64,000 nt of DNA, from assembly GCF_014647595.1 (NCBI RefSeq), contig NZ_BMPM01000001.1:62001-126000 (forward strand). Direction: 5' to 3'. The notes beneath the pieces were generated by a model. That model was not told where the DNA came from, searched no databases, and saw nothing but the letters and a program-made list of their open reading frames with translations. The DNA is from Paenarthrobacter histidinolovorans. GTDB lineage: Bacteria; Actinomycetota; Actinomycetes; Actinomycetales; Micrococcaceae. The translations under genes and the position numbers were made by a program. Each line of letters starts with the position of its first letter. Position 1 is the stretch's first letter. This document shows positions 35,715 through 45,306 of this stretch, one piece after another.

Positions 35715-38700
35715 ATGTTCCGCCTGGCCAAGCTTTCACTGGGAAACCGGGCCCTGATCGCGCTGATCACCGTCTTTGCGGCGGTGTTCGGCGTGATCAC
35801 CATGGGATCGCTGAAACAGGAACTCATCCCCTCCATCGAGTTCCCGCAGATCACGGTTGTCACCTCCATGCCAGGCGCTTCCCCGGAGGTAGTCGACAAA
35901 CAGCTGAGCCAGCCCCTTGAAACTGCGCTGAACAGCGTCGAAGGACTTGAATCGACCTCGTCCACCTCACGCAACGGCGTTTCGCAGATCACCATGGTGT
36001 TCACCTATGGATCAAACCTGGACCGCGCACGCAACCAGATTGACCGGGCCATTTCCAACGCCAAGCGCGTGTTGCCCGCCAACGTGGAACCCCAGTCCAT
36101 CGCCGGCAACATCAGTGACTTCCCGATCGTCTACCTGGCCGTTTCGTCCGACAAGCCACTGAGCGAACTCAACGCGGACCTGCTCAGGCTCAGCGTGCCC
36201 CGGCTCCAGAAGATCGACGGCGTCCGTGGCGCCGATGTCACTGGCGGCGCCAGCCAGCACATCCTCATCCAGCCACGCCAGGCCGATCTCGCTTCAACAG
36301 GGGCCTCGGTCCAGTCGATCAGCAGTGCGTTGAAGAACAACGGGACCCTGGTTCCTGTCGGCACCATCGAGGACCAGGGCAAAACGTTGTCCCTCCAGCT
36401 CGGCAGCCCTGTGGACTCCCTGGACGTCATCAAGGGACTCCCGCTGGCAGGAGCCAACAAAGCCACCACCATCGGAGCCGTGGCCGACGTCAGCATCGAA
36501 GACGACGCCGCAACCTCCATCACGCGCACGAACGGCAAGCCGACATTGGCCCTGTCCGTCACCAAGAAGCCCGAGGGCGATACCGTGGCGATCTCCCACG
36601 CGGTTCGGGATGCCATAAAGCCGATGGAAGAGGAACTGGGCAACAACGCCACGTTCACTCCTGTTTTTGACCAGGCCCCGTTCATTGAGAAATCCATCAA
36701 GGACCTCACCACCGAAGGGCTCCTGGGCCTCGGGTTTGCTGTGGCGGTCATCCTGGTGTTCCTGATGTCTGTCCGCTCGACTTTGGTCACGGCAGTGTCC
36801 ATTCCACTTTCCCTGCTGATAACCTTCATCGGCATTTCAGCCACCGGGTACTCGCTTAACATCCTCACCTTGGGTGCCCTCACCATTGCCATCGGGCGCG
36901 TGGTTGACGATTCGATCGTGGTGATCGAGAACATCAAACGGCATTTGAGCTATGGCGAGGACAAGCTCACGGCCATCCTGACGTCGATCCGCGAAGTGGC
37001 AGGGGCCATTACAGCGTCGACGCTGACCACGGTGGCAGTGTTCCTGCCGATCGCCTTCGTGGGCGATCTCGCCGGTGAGTTGTTCCGTCCCTTCGCGCTG
37101 ACCGTGACCATAGCGCTGTTGTCCTCGCTCCTGGTGTCCCTGACCATCGTCCCGGTGCTCGCTTACTGGTTCCTGTCCTCAGCCCGGAAGGGCTCGGAGG
37201 CAACTGCTTCCACCAAGGAGGCAGCAGAGAAGGCGCGTGAGGCCGAGCAGCGGAGCCGGCTCCAGCGTGGCTACCTTCCCATCCTGACGAAGACCCAGAA
37301 GCACCCGGTCATTACCCTATCGGCCGCAGCGCTGGTCCTGGTGGCCACCGTCGCAGTGTCACCGCTCCTGGCCACGGACCTGCTGGGCCGCTCCGGGGAG
37401 AACAGCATGACTGTCCGGCAGGTCCTTCCGGCCGGCACCAGCCTGCAGGCCACCAGTGACGAAGCCACAAAGGTCGAGGATTCCCTTAAGGGCATCAACG
37501 GCATCAAGGATGTGCAGGTTACTTCCGGCAATGCCCAGACCGGCTTCGCTGCCCTGACCTCCACGGGTTCATCAAACTCGACGTTCACGATTGTCACTGA
37601 CGAGAAAGTCAACCAGGGCAAGCTCCAGGAGGAGGTCCGGAGCAAGCTTGCCGGGGCGGCAGGAAAGATCACTGTCGGCTCCCAGCAAGGCGGATTCGGC
37701 ACGTCCTCCACGGTGGATATCACCATCAAGGCTGCAAACTCCGCCGACTTGAAGACTGCCAGTGATGCCATGGTCAAGGCCATGGAGGGTGTTCCCGGCA
37801 GCACGGAAGTCTCCACGAACCTGGCGTCCACCCAATCTGTGGTCCAGGTCCGGGTGGACCGCGCCAAGGCCGTAGCTGCGGGATTGACCGAGGAGCAGGT
37901 GGGGGCGTTCCTTGCCTCGACTGTCAGCCCCATCCCTGCCGGCACAGTCCGGATCGATACGGATGACTACCCGGTCCAGATCGGCCAAGGGACCCGGTTT
38001 ACCAGCATTGCCGCCGTTCGGGCGCTGCAGCTTCCCACGGCCCGCGGAGGCGTCGCGCTGGAGACCATCGCCGCCGTCGAACAGGTGGACACGCCGGTGT
38101 CCATCACCAGCAGCAATGGCCAGCGGACCGCGCGGGTGACCGTCACGCCGTCGGGATCCAACTTGGGCAGCGTCAGCACCGCGGTCCAGGAGCGACTGGC
38201 CAAAGTCGAACTGCCTGCCGGCGTCACAGCCACCATCGGCGGCGCAACCACCCAGCAGGCCGAGTCCTTCCGCCAATTGGGCTTGGCGCTGCTGGCGGCG
38301 ATCGCCATTGTCTACGTGATCATGGTGGCGGCTTTCAAGTCCCTCGTCCAACCCCTGATCCTGCTGGTATCGGTGCCTTTCGCAGCCACGGGCGCTGTCG
38401 GCCTCCTTTTGTTGACCGGTGTACCGTTGGGCCTGCCGTCACTGATCGGCATGCTGATGCTGGTGGGCATCGTTGTCACCAATGCGATCGTCCTGATCGA
38501 CCTCATCAACCAATACCGAAAGCCGCATGACGGCCGCCCTGGCATGAACGTAGCTGACGCCATCACCCACGGTGCCCGGCAACGTCTGCGTCCCATCCTG
38601 ATGACGGCCCTGGCCACGGTCTTCGCGCTGACACCCATGGCGTTGGGCCTGACTGGCGGCGGGGGCTTCATCTCGCAACCTTTGGCCATCGTGGTCATTG

Positions 38701-38933
38701 GCGGGCTCGTCTCCTCCACAGCCCTGACGCTGGTGCTGGTCCCTGTGCTCTACAAGCTGGTGGAAGGCCGCAGGGAGAAGAAGCAATTGCTGAGGCAGCT
38801 GCAGGAAAAGCCAACCCCGGCAACCGGAAGCAATGGCCAGGGCGGCAGTGGCGCGGACGGGTTCCAGGACTGGACGACAGGCATGATCCCCCGGGTCACC
38901 GGCCGCCGCGCGGCCCACAACCCAGGCGAATAA
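35715..38933 (+). CDS. RND-superfamily efflux transporter (HAE1-like)
   Basis: A 1072-residue, proton-driven membrane exporter with the AcrB-type duplicated layout. TM1 is at the N-terminus (NRALIALITVFAAVFGVITMG), followed by a large extracytoplasmic domain (about 35-330), TM2-6, a second helix and domain near 535-850, and final TM helices. The paired Asp of TM4 (AIGRVVDDSIVVIENIKRHL) that carries protons is present. In Gram-negatives this type works with an adaptor and an outer-membrane channel; neither is encoded nearby. In actinobacteria such proteins may export drugs, lipids or signals alone. Confidence 0.92.
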   Translation: MFRLAKLSLGNRALIALITVFAAVFGVITMGSLKQELIPSIEFPQITVVTSMPGASPEVVDKQLSQPLETALNSVEGLESTSSTSRNGVSQITMVFTYGSNLDRARNQIDRAISNAKRVLPANVEPQSIAGNISDFPIVYLAVSSDKPLSELNADLLRLSVPRLQKIDGVRGADVTGGASQHILIQPRQADLASTGASVQSISSALKNNGTLVPVGTIEDQGKTLSLQLGSPVDSLDVIKGLPLAGANKATTIGAVADVSIEDDAATSITRTNGKPTLALSVTKKPEGDTVAISHAVRDAIKPMEEELGNNATFTPVFDQAPFIEKSIKDLTTEGLLGLGFAVAVILVFLMSVRSTLVTAVSIPLSLLITFIGISATGYSLNILTLGALTIAIGRVVDDSIVVIENIKRHLSYGEDKLTAILTSIREVAGAITASTLTTVAVFLPIAFVGDLAGELFRPFALTVTIALLSSLLVSLTIVPVLAYWFLSSARKGSEATASTKEAAEKAREAEQRSRLQRGYLPILTKTQKHPVITLSAAALVLVATVAVSPLLATDLLGRSGENSMTVRQVLPAGTSLQATSDEATKVEDSLKGINGIKDVQVTSGNAQTGFAALTSTGSSNSTFTIVTDEKVNQGKLQEEVRSKLAGAAGKITVGSQQGGFGTSSTVDITIKAANSADLKTASDAMVKAMEGVPGSTEVSTNLASTQSVVQVRVDRAKAVAAGLTEEQVGAFLASTVSPIPAGTVRIDTDDYPVQIGQGTRFTSIAAVRALQLPTARGGVALETIAAVEQVDTPVSITSSNGQRTARVTVTPSGSNLGSVSTAVQERLAKVELPAGVTATIGGATTQQAESFRQLGLALLAAIAIVYVIMVAAFKSLVQPLILLVSVPFAATGAVGLLLLTGVPLGLPSLIGMLMLVGIVVTNAIVLIDLINQYRKPHDGRPGMNVADAITHGARQRLRPILMTALATVFALTPMALGLTGGGGFISQPLAIVVIGGLVSSTALTLVLVPVLYKLVEGRREKKQLLRQLQEKPTPATGSNGQGGSGADGFQDWTTGMIPRVTGRRAAHNPGE

Positions 38934-38954
38934 CGCCACAACAAACCCTTGAAG

Positions 38955-38986
38955 CAGGGCCGGGAACAATTCCCGGCCCTGTTCTG
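38955..38986 (+). terminator. Terminator of the RND gene
   Basis: CAGGGCCGGGAA and TTCCCGGCCCTG form a perfect 12-bp stem with a CAA loop, followed by TTCTGTT, 22 bp after the stop. Confidence 0.85.
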
Positions 38987-39002
38987 TTACAGCCAGCGAT
39001 AC

Positions 39003-39031
39003 ATGCAAATGCATCTAGTTTGAGGTACACT
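39003..39031 (+). promoter_or_regulatory. Promoter with MarR-type operator
   Basis: ATGCA-AA-TGCAT (39003-39014) is a perfect dyad. TACACT at 39026-39031 is a likely -10 box, placing the dyad over the -35 region of the monooxygenase-marR operon. Confidence 0.45.
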
Positions 39032-39073
39032 GTCTACAGAGCCCGGAACCACGGGCAGGGAGAAAGGCACATC

Positions 39074-40198
39074 ATGCAGATCGGCGTATTCAGCGTCAGC
39101 GACATCACGGCTGACCCCACAACGGGCCGCACGCCCACCGAAAACGAACGCATCAAGGCGTCCGTTGCCATTGCCAAGAAGGTCGAAGAAATCGGCATGG
39201 ATGTCTATGCCCTGGGCGAGCACCACAACCGCCCCTTCTTCTCCTCCTCCCCCACCACCACGCTGGCGTACATCGCCGCCCAGACGGAGCGCATCACGCT
39301 GTCCACTGCGACCACGCTGATTACCACCAACGACCCCGTGAAGATCGCCGAAGACTTCGCCATGCTCCAGCACCTCTCCGATGGTCGCGTGGACCTGGTG
39401 CTGGGCCGCGGCAACACGGCGCCCGTGTACCCGTGGTTCGGCAAGAACATCCAGGACGGCATCGAACTCGCGATCGAAAACTACAGCCTGCTCCGCAAGC
39501 TCTGGGACGAGGACACCGTCAACTGGTCCGGCAAGTTCCGTACCCCGCTGCAGAACTTTACGTCCACACCGCGGCCGCTGGACGGCGTCGCGCCTTTCGT
39601 ATGGCACGGTTCCATCCGTACTCCCCAGATCGCGGAAGTTGCCGCCTACTACGGCGACGGCTTCTTCGCCAACAACATCTTTTGGCCGAAGGAGCACTAC
39701 CAGCAGTTGATCGGGCTGTACCGTGAGCGCTACGAGCACTACGGCCACGGCAAGGCCGACCAGGCGATCGTGGGCCTGGGTGGCCAGTTCTTCATGAGGA
39801 AGAACTCCCAGGACGCCGTGAAGGAATTCCGTCCGTACTTCGACAACGCCCCCGTCTACGGCCATGGCCCATCGCTGGAGGACTTCACCTCGCAAACGCC
39901 CCTGACCGTGGGCAGCCCGCAGGAAGTCATCGAAAAGACCCTGACCTTCCGTGAGGCCTTCGGCGACTACCAGCGGCAATTGTTCCTGATCGACCACGCC
40001 GGTCTTCCCCTGAAGACCGTCCTGGAGCAGCTGGACCTCTTCGGCGAGGAAGTCCTGCCGGTCCTGCGCAAGGAATACGCCGCCATGAAGCCCGCGCACG
40101 TGCCGGACGCGCCCACCCACGCATCCCGCGTGGCAGCCGCGCTGGAAGCCAACGTCACCGAATCGGCTACCGCCGGTGCAGCGGGCCAGGACGCCTGA
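39074..40198 (+). CDS. LLM-class flavin-dependent monooxygenase
   Basis: A 374-residue protein with the luciferase-like TIM barrel. Visible family features are GEHHNRPFFSSSPTTTLAYIAAQTERITLSTATTLI, HLSDGRVDLVLGRGNT and FVWHGSIRTPQIAEVAAYYGDGFF. Such enzymes use FMNH2 or F420H2 to oxygenate small organics. Start ATG 39074 has AGAAAGG upstream. Its TGA overlaps the ATG of a MarR gene by one base, so the regulator is co-expressed. Substrate unknown; a detoxification role under MarR control is a reasonable inference. Confidence 0.9.
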   Translation: MQIGVFSVSDITADPTTGRTPTENERIKASVAIAKKVEEIGMDVYALGEHHNRPFFSSSPTTTLAYIAAQTERITLSTATTLITTNDPVKIAEDFAMLQHLSDGRVDLVLGRGNTAPVYPWFGKNIQDGIELAIENYSLLRKLWDEDTVNWSGKFRTPLQNFTSTPRPLDGVAPFVWHGSIRTPQIAEVAAYYGDGFFANNIFWPKEHYQQLIGLYRERYEHYGHGKADQAIVGLGGQFFMRKNSQDAVKEFRPYFDNAPVYGHGPSLEDFTSQTPLTVGSPQEVIEKTLTFREAFGDYQRQLFLIDHAGLPLKTVLEQLDLFGEEVLPVLRKEYAAMKPAHVPDAPTHASRVAAALEANVTESATAGAAGQDA

Positions 40199-40659
40199 TG
40201 TCCGCCCCTTCAGGGTCCTCTGCCGTCCGCCTCGCCGCCGAAACCTGGGAGTCGTTGTTCCGCTCCCAGGTGGCGGTGATGCGGAAGCTGCAGTCCGGAC
40301 CGGCGTTCAAGTCCCTGCCCGTGAAGGAGTACGATGTCCTCTTCACGCTCTCCCGGTGCCCTTCAGGCCAGCTCCGCCTGAACGAAATCAACGACAAGGT
40401 GCTGCTGAGCCAGTCCAGCCTGAGCCGCTTGGTTGACCGCTTGGAGAAGCGCGGGCTCGTGGAGCGCACAACCGCCCCCGACGACGGCCGCGGGGTTCTG
40501 CTGGCCCTCACCGAAGCCGGACGCGAACTTCAGAAAGCCATTGGGCGCGAACACGTGCGGGACATCGCCACCTTGGTGGCGCCCGCGCTTACGGCTGATG
40601 AACAGCGTGAACTCTTGCGGTTGACCGAGAAGCTCCGCGCCTCAGTGGCCGGACACTAG
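40198..40659 (+). CDS. MarR-family regulator of the monooxygenase operon
   Basis: A 153-residue winged-HTH protein. The recognition region LNEINDKVLLSQSSLSRLVDRLEKRGLVERTTAPDDGRGVLLALTEAG is typical. TGATG coupling with the upstream monooxygenase and the dyad at 39003 suggest autoregulation of the pair. The last four bases overlap the end of the convergent transglutaminase-like gene. Confidence 0.9.
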   Translation: MSAPSGSSAVRLAAETWESLFRSQVAVMRKLQSGPAFKSLPVKEYDVLFTLSRCPSGQLRLNEINDKVLLSQSSLSRLVDRLEKRGLVERTTAPDDGRGVLLALTEAGRELQKAIGREHVRDIATLVAPALTADEQRELLRLTEKLRASVAGH

Positions 40660-41462
40660 CGCAGGCTGACGAGCTCCCGGTGATCCTCCACCGGGAGCTC
40701 TCCGTTGATGGAAGCGCTGACCTTGAGGGTCTTCAGCGAAAGGCTTCCACCCACCGTGGAGAGAAACGCGGTGTCCGAGGAGTCTCGCCCGGCGGTAATG
40801 CGGAGCATGGATTCGCGCGGCGCCAGGCCGGTGGGATCAATGATCCGCCAGGCTCCGTCAACATATGCCTCAGCTACAGCATGGAAATCCATGGGGCTCA
40901 GCCCGGGGGCGTAGACGGCAGCAAGACGCGCAGGAACATCCTTGGAGCGCAACAAGGCAATGGCGAGGTGGGCAAAATCCCTGCACACGCCCTTGCGATG
41001 CAGCAGAGTCTCCACGGCTCCGTCTGTTCCCCGCGACGAACCACTGACGTAGCGGAGCTCTTCGTGGACCCAGTCACGCACGGCGTGGAGCAATTCAGCG
41101 CCCTGCAGGGCGCCGAACTCGGCATAGGAGGTGGGCAGCAGCCTGTCCGACTCCGCGTACCGGCTTGGCCTGACATACCGGATGAGCTCCATGGGAGTGG
41201 ACGTATCAGGGATGGCGTAGCCGTGGACACTTGCCCGGTACTCCACCGTTACTTCGCTGGGCTCGGCGAACTCGAGATAGTGGAACCGTCCACCGTGGTG
41301 CTCGCTGAGTTCGGCCACAGGGAGTTCCTCGCCCGCAACAGTAACCGACAGGTTTTCGGTCACCAGGTCATAGCCTGGGTTGTTGGCCACGGCAACGGCC
41401 ATGGCTACTTTGGTGTTGGCTGCGGTCTTGAAAACGAGCGTGGCAGCAACATTGCGTTCCAT
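40656..41462 (-). CDS. Transglutaminase-like cysteine protease-fold protein
   Basis: A 268-residue cytoplasmic-looking protein (no signal peptide). An N-terminal beta-rich domain of about 110 residues precedes a transglutaminase core with the triad Cys (HRKGVCRDFAHLAIALL), His (SPMDFHAVAEAYV) and Asp (WRIIDPTGLAP). Members of this group act as peptidases or have unknown function; many sit with proteasome-related genes, which are not seen here. Start ATG 41462 gives the usual N-terminus (MERNVAATLVFKT). Confidence 0.87.
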   Translation of the reverse strand: MERNVAATLVFKTAANTKVAMAVAVANNPGYDLVTENLSVTVAGEELPVAELSEHHGGRFHYLEFAEPSEVTVEYRASVHGYAIPDTSTPMELIRYVRPSRYAESDRLLPTSYAEFGALQGAELLHAVRDWVHEELRYVSGSSRGTDGAVETLLHRKGVCRDFAHLAIALLRSKDVPARLAAVYAPGLSPMDFHAVAEAYVDGAWRIIDPTGLAPRESMLRITAGRDSSDTAFLSTVGGSLSLKTLKVSASINGELPVEDHRELVSLR

Positions 41463-41532
41463 TGATCTCCGGACTGGGTTGCGGCGCGCGGCCCCCAACG
41501 CCGCCGAATGTGTGGATCAGCCAATCCCAGGA

Positions 41533-42399
41533 CTACGGGTTGACCTTCAGAGACAGTAGCATCCGCTGGACGTTGGCGAATTCAGAATCGTGGGCCACGT
41601 ACTTTGCGGCCAGGTCCAGCGTGTCGAAAGACTTCACGGGTGCCACTTTTTCCTCGGACGCGAAGGCGTGCAGTGCAAGGACATCGCCGAACGAGAAGTC
41701 GCCCTTTCCGGCAGGTCCCTGCACACGGTTGACCAGCTCGCACGCCTGACCATCGAGGCCGGCCACCATATTGGTAATTCCATAGGAACCGAAGAACTTA
41801 TATCCCTGGATGACGCGGAAGACCATCCGCGGACCTATGGTGTCCGGCCCGTCGGAGTGCGGTACGTCCAGGGGCGTGCTGCTGACAACCACATAGGGCG
41901 TCCCTTGTCCGGCCGGGCAGGCAGCAGGAGCGGAAGGTGGCAGTCCCGTTTGGAGGGTTGCTATGTATTTCCCGGAACCATCCTTGACCTCCACCTTCAC
42001 GGCGCCGGCCAACGAGCCGGCCGCAGGTTCTGCCGACTGGGCGATCCAGTCCTTGGGAAGCTCGAAACTGACGCTCTTGGCAGCATCCGTATAGGTTTTC
42101 CACGAAAGGGCCGTGGGCGCCGGACCCGGGCCCGCGGTCGGCGACCCGGAGGGGGCTTCCGTTCCGCCCGGGCCAGGTGAAGACGCCGCCTGGTCGGCAT
42201 CCGCGGCCGGGGTCGACGTCGTGGCTTCCGGAGACCCGGTTCCCGATTCGGAACTGTTGGGCCGCGATGTCGTCGTCGAGGTGACCTGCGGACCCTTGTT
42301 TTCGGAAGAGCAGGCCGCCGTACCCACTACCATCGAGCCCGCCAGCGCCACGGCGGCCAGTTTGAGCGGAAAGCTGCCCAGGTTCCTCGTGCCAGTCAT
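41533..42399 (-). CDS. Secreted lipoprotein of unknown function
   Basis: A 288-residue protein. The N-terminus has a signal peptide with lipobox VGTAAC (Cys near residue 31), followed by a 60-residue Ser/Thr/Pro/Gly-rich linker. A C-terminal globular domain of about 180 residues contains SWKTYTDAAKSVSFELPKDW. That phrase resembles PsbP/LpqN-like small lipoprotein domains, but the match is weak. It is divergent from the DUF1684 gene. No function can be assigned. Confidence 0.75.
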   Translation of the reverse strand: MTGTRNLGSFPLKLAAVALAGSMVVGTAACSSENKGPQVTSTTTSRPNSSESGTGSPEATTSTPAADADQAASSPGPGGTEAPSGSPTAGPGPAPTALSWKTYTDAAKSVSFELPKDWIAQSAEPAAGSLAGAVKVEVKDGSGKYIATLQTGLPPSAPAACPAGQGTPYVVVSSTPLDVPHSDGPDTIGPRMVFRVIQGYKFFGSYGITNMVAGLDGQACELVNRVQGPAGKGDFSFGDVLALHAFASEEKVAPVKSFDTLDLAAKYVAHDSEFANVQRMLLSLKVNP

Positions 42400-42453
42400 G
42401 ACCACAGCCTATCGGCGGGGGTGCCGCGACACGCACAGGGCTAGGCTGAGGGT

Positions 42454-43122
42454 ATGGCCCCCACCCAGCACGACGAATCCGAGGACACTATCCCCACGAT
42501 GTCCGCAGTAGACATAGCTGATTGGCGTTTGAAGACTTTCGCCCTCTATGACAAAGTCCGGCAACTCGCAGCGACAAATCCCTTTGACGCACACGTGTAC
42601 TGGCGCCAGGAGCGGGACCTGATGTTTGCCACGCATCCTGCTTCCGCCCTGACGCCGGAGATGAAGGCGTCGTTTTCCGGACTGCAGACCGCCGGTTATG
42701 ATCCCGCCTACCGTTTCCATGCCATGCTCCAGCCGGAAGGCCTGGGCCAGGAAATGAATGTCCAGACCGGGACCGACGGCGTGGTGCCTTTCACCCGGAT
42801 TGGCACGTTCGAGCTGCCCGGACTTGGCTCCTTGGCTGCTTGGCGGCTGCGGAGCTACGGGGGCGGGATCTTCGTGCCGTTCCGTGATGCGACCGCCGGT
42901 AAACAGGGCGGCAGCTACGGAGCCGGCAGGTACCTTCTGGACACCATCAAGGGCTCGTTCCACGGAACGAGGGAAACCGGCACCGGGCAGGAGTTCATCC
43001 TGGATTTCAACTTCGCCTACAACCCGTCCTGCGCCTACAACGAGGCTTGGGCGTGCCCGCTCGCAGGCCCGGCCAACAGATTGGCCGCGGAGGTTCCGGT
43101 CGGCGAAATGTACGCAAGCTAG
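42454..43122 (+). CDS. DUF1684-family protein
   Basis: A 222-residue soluble protein. It has the family features ADWRLKTFALYDKVR with YWRQERDLMFATHPASAL near the N-terminus, a central beta-rich part (LAAWRLRSYGGGIFVPFRDATAG), and the hallmark C-terminal DFNFAYNPSCAYNEAWACPLAGPANRL with conserved Tyr, Asn, Cys and Pro. Function of the family is unknown. No operon partner; the next gene is convergent, 13 bp away. Confidence 0.88.
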   Translation: MAPTQHDESEDTIPTMSAVDIADWRLKTFALYDKVRQLAATNPFDAHVYWRQERDLMFATHPASALTPEMKASFSGLQTAGYDPAYRFHAMLQPEGLGQEMNVQTGTDGVVPFTRIGTFELPGLGSLAAWRLRSYGGGIFVPFRDATAGKQGGSYGAGRYLLDTIKGSFHGTRETGTGQEFILDFNFAYNPSCAYNEAWACPLAGPANRLAAEVPVGEMYAS

Positions 43123-43134
43123 CCGAACAACAAG

Positions 43135-44328
43135 CTAGCCGAACAAGCCGCCGGGCCCGAAGGCTGCGAGCGCGGCAATGGCGGCAACTATGGTCAGTGG
43201 CGCCACCAGCAGGCCCATCACGGCATAGCCCTGCCATTTGACCAGTACGTTCATCCGCATCAGCCTGTCGTGCCACAGCAACGTGGCCAGGGACGCCCAC
43301 GGTGCAATCAACGGACCCGCGTTGACCCCCACCAGCAACGCCGCCATCCTCTCCGGGGTGCCGGCCAGCGGTTCCGCGAGGAGGTAGGCCGGCAGGTTGT
43401 TGACGACGTTTGAACCGAGGGCGCCGGTCATGGCCAGCCTCAGGAGTTCGATGAAGCCATCACCTTCGCCCGCGACCCTCCCCAGCACTGCTGATGCGCC
43501 CAAGTATTGGGTGGCTTCGACCACCAGGAACAGTCCACAGGTGAACAGCAGAAGCGACCAGGGAATCAGCGTGATTTTCAGGACTGCGGGCCGACGTACA
43601 ACGAACAGGACCGCCAGGACAGCCGCTGCCACGGATGCCGGGATCCAAATGGCGGCACCTGACACCAACGCGGGCAGCAGCAACATCAGGACTATTGCGC
43701 TGCCCACCAGCAGGAGGCGGTCGGGAGCCTTTGCCGTGGCGGCCACCGTTGGGCGGGATGCCTCCAGGGCGTAGCTCTTGCGCAGTTCGCGCCGGAAAAC
43801 CAAGGCGATGAATGCCATGGGCACCACGATGGCGGCCAGCGACGGCGCCCACATCAGCTGTGCGAATTCTGCCGGGGTTATCCCACCCAGATTGTGCTGG
43901 GCCAGGAGGTTGGTGAGGTTCGAGATGGGCAGCAGCAGGCTGGCTGTGTTCGCCAGCCATACGGTTGTCAACGCAAACGGCAGGACAGGCAGGCCCGCCT
44001 GCCTGGCCACGGTGACCACCACGGGGGTGAGGAGGACCGCCGTCGTATCCAAGGAAAGAAAAATGGTGCTCAAGGTGGCGAACAGCGCCAGCAGCAACCA
44101 CAGCAGGATGCTGCGTCCCCGGCCCCAGGTACGCAGATGCCGGGCGACCCACTGGAAGGTACCGGCTTCACTGACCAGTTCGGTCACGACTGTCATGGCG
44201 ACGACAAATGCCAGGATCGGGGCCACCCTGTCCACGAGGACAATGACTTCGTCCCACGGCAGGACCCCCGTGGCCACGGTTACCCCGCCCGCTACAAGCA
44301 GAACCAAACCGATAATCGCCAGACGCAT
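43135..44328 (-). CDS. ArsB/SLC13-type ion permease
   Basis: A 397-residue membrane protein with about 10-11 hydrophobic helices in two repeats. Conserved features of the ion-transporter superfamily are FLSLDTTAVLLTPVVVTVA and TASLLLPISNLTNLL in the first half and a matching TGALGSNVVNNLPAYLL in the second, the re-entrant loop pairs that bind substrate. Relatives carry arsenite, citrate/dicarboxylates or Na+/H+. Absence of an ArsR or ArsC neighbour leaves the substrate open. ATG 44328 is chosen because the first helix begins there, although no ribosome binding site is evident. Confidence 0.8.
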   Translation of the reverse strand: MRLAIIGLVLLVAGGVTVATGVLPWDEVIVLVDRVAPILAFVVAMTVVTELVSEAGTFQWVARHLRTWGRGRSILLWLLLALFATLSTIFLSLDTTAVLLTPVVVTVARQAGLPVLPFALTTVWLANTASLLLPISNLTNLLAQHNLGGITPAEFAQLMWAPSLAAIVVPMAFIALVFRRELRKSYALEASRPTVAATAKAPDRLLLVGSAIVLMLLLPALVSGAAIWIPASVAAAVLAVLFVVRRPAVLKITLIPWSLLLFTCGLFLVVEATQYLGASAVLGRVAGEGDGFIELLRLAMTGALGSNVVNNLPAYLLAEPLAGTPERMAALLVGVNAGPLIAPWASLATLLWHDRLMRMNVLVKWQGYAVMGLLVAPLTIVAAIAALAAFGPGGLFG

Positions 44329-44440
44329 GAGAGGGATTCTAAGCCCCGCGCCTGTGGGCTTCCCTCCACGGCGCGGCAAAAGGGCACAGCGGTGGTCCCC
44401 GCACTCGCGGCACCGCCAACAGAGGACGTAGGATGTCATC

Positions 44441-45289
44441 ATGACTTCAACTCTTCCGCGTCGAATCGCCCGCGTCCGCCCCCTCAATCCGGCTTCACCG
44501 GACGAGCATTTCTTCGTGGCAAACGACGCCCCCGATTTCGCCTCCGCGGAGGGAAGGACATGGTCCGTCATCGACTCCCCGTTCCCGTCATCCCGGGCAA
44601 ATGCCGCCAGCCCGTCACGCGGGGGCTGGGAAAGAGGCTCGGAAGTCACTGAGGACACCTTCAGGTTCCTTGCACCGTCCGTGCCGGTCAACGTCTTCGG
44701 CATGGCCCACAACACCGGACAACCTGGCCGCAACCTGCCTCCCCAGGCATTCCACAAGGCGGCGTCAAGCGTGATCGGCCCGGGTGAAGCGATCCAGCTC
44801 AGCGCGTCCGTCGGTCGCGTGGACCCCGAAGCGGAGTTGACCATCGTCGTCGGCCGCGCAGCGCGGAATCTGACCTTGGAAACGGCACAGTCCGCAATTC
44901 TGGGTTTCACCATCGGCAACGATGTTTCAGCCCGGGATTTGCAGAAAAGCGATGAATTGTGGATCAGCGCCAAGAGCCAGGACACCTTCACCCCGGCCGG
45001 CCCATGGATAGTCACCGAGGTGGACTACCCGCAATTGGGCATCGGGATCGTTCATAACGGAACCGCGTTGAAGACTGCCAGCACAGCCGATCTCGGCTGG
45101 AAAGTCGACGAAATCCTGGTCTACCTCACCTCTTTCATGACTCTCCAGCCCGGGGACCTGGTCCTCACCGGCTTCCCGGCCGAAAGCACGCGCATTCGGC
45201 CCGGCGATACCGTGGTGTGCAGAATCGAGGGAATCGGAGAGCTCAGCAACCCCGTGACCGGCGCCTCCTGGGAGGAACTGCCGGCATAG
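44441..45289 (+). CDS. Fumarylacetoacetate hydrolase family protein (second copy)
   Basis: A 282-residue member with a longer N-terminal domain than the one at 4631. Visible are VFGMAHNTGQPGRNLPPQAFHKAASSVIGPGEAIQL, the acidic metal-binding region (VDPEAELTIVVGRAAR), ILGFTIGNDVSARDLQKSDELW, and LQPGDLVLTGFPAES. These match the 2-hydroxyhepta-diene-dioate isomerase/ureidoglycolate-lyase-like branch used in sugar-acid and aromatic catabolism. A start further upstream is not available. It is followed after 17 bp by a GtrA gene; no pathway partner. Confidence 0.88.
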   Translation: MTSTLPRRIARVRPLNPASPDEHFFVANDAPDFASAEGRTWSVIDSPFPSSRANAASPSRGGWERGSEVTEDTFRFLAPSVPVNVFGMAHNTGQPGRNLPPQAFHKAASSVIGPGEAIQLSASVGRVDPEAELTIVVGRAARNLTLETAQSAILGFTIGNDVSARDLQKSDELWISAKSQDTFTPAGPWIVTEVDYPQLGIGIVHNGTALKTASTADLGWKVDEILVYLTSFMTLQPGDLVLTGFPAESTRIRPGDTVVCRIEGIGELSNPVTGASWEELPA

Positions 45290-45306
45290 TGTGTCAGGCT
45301 TAACCC

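Noticed and set aside
44329..45015. N-terminal extension of the ion permease by over 200 residues
   Set aside because: The extension overlaps the divergent FAH-family gene and has no family similarity; the first helix starts at ATG 44328.
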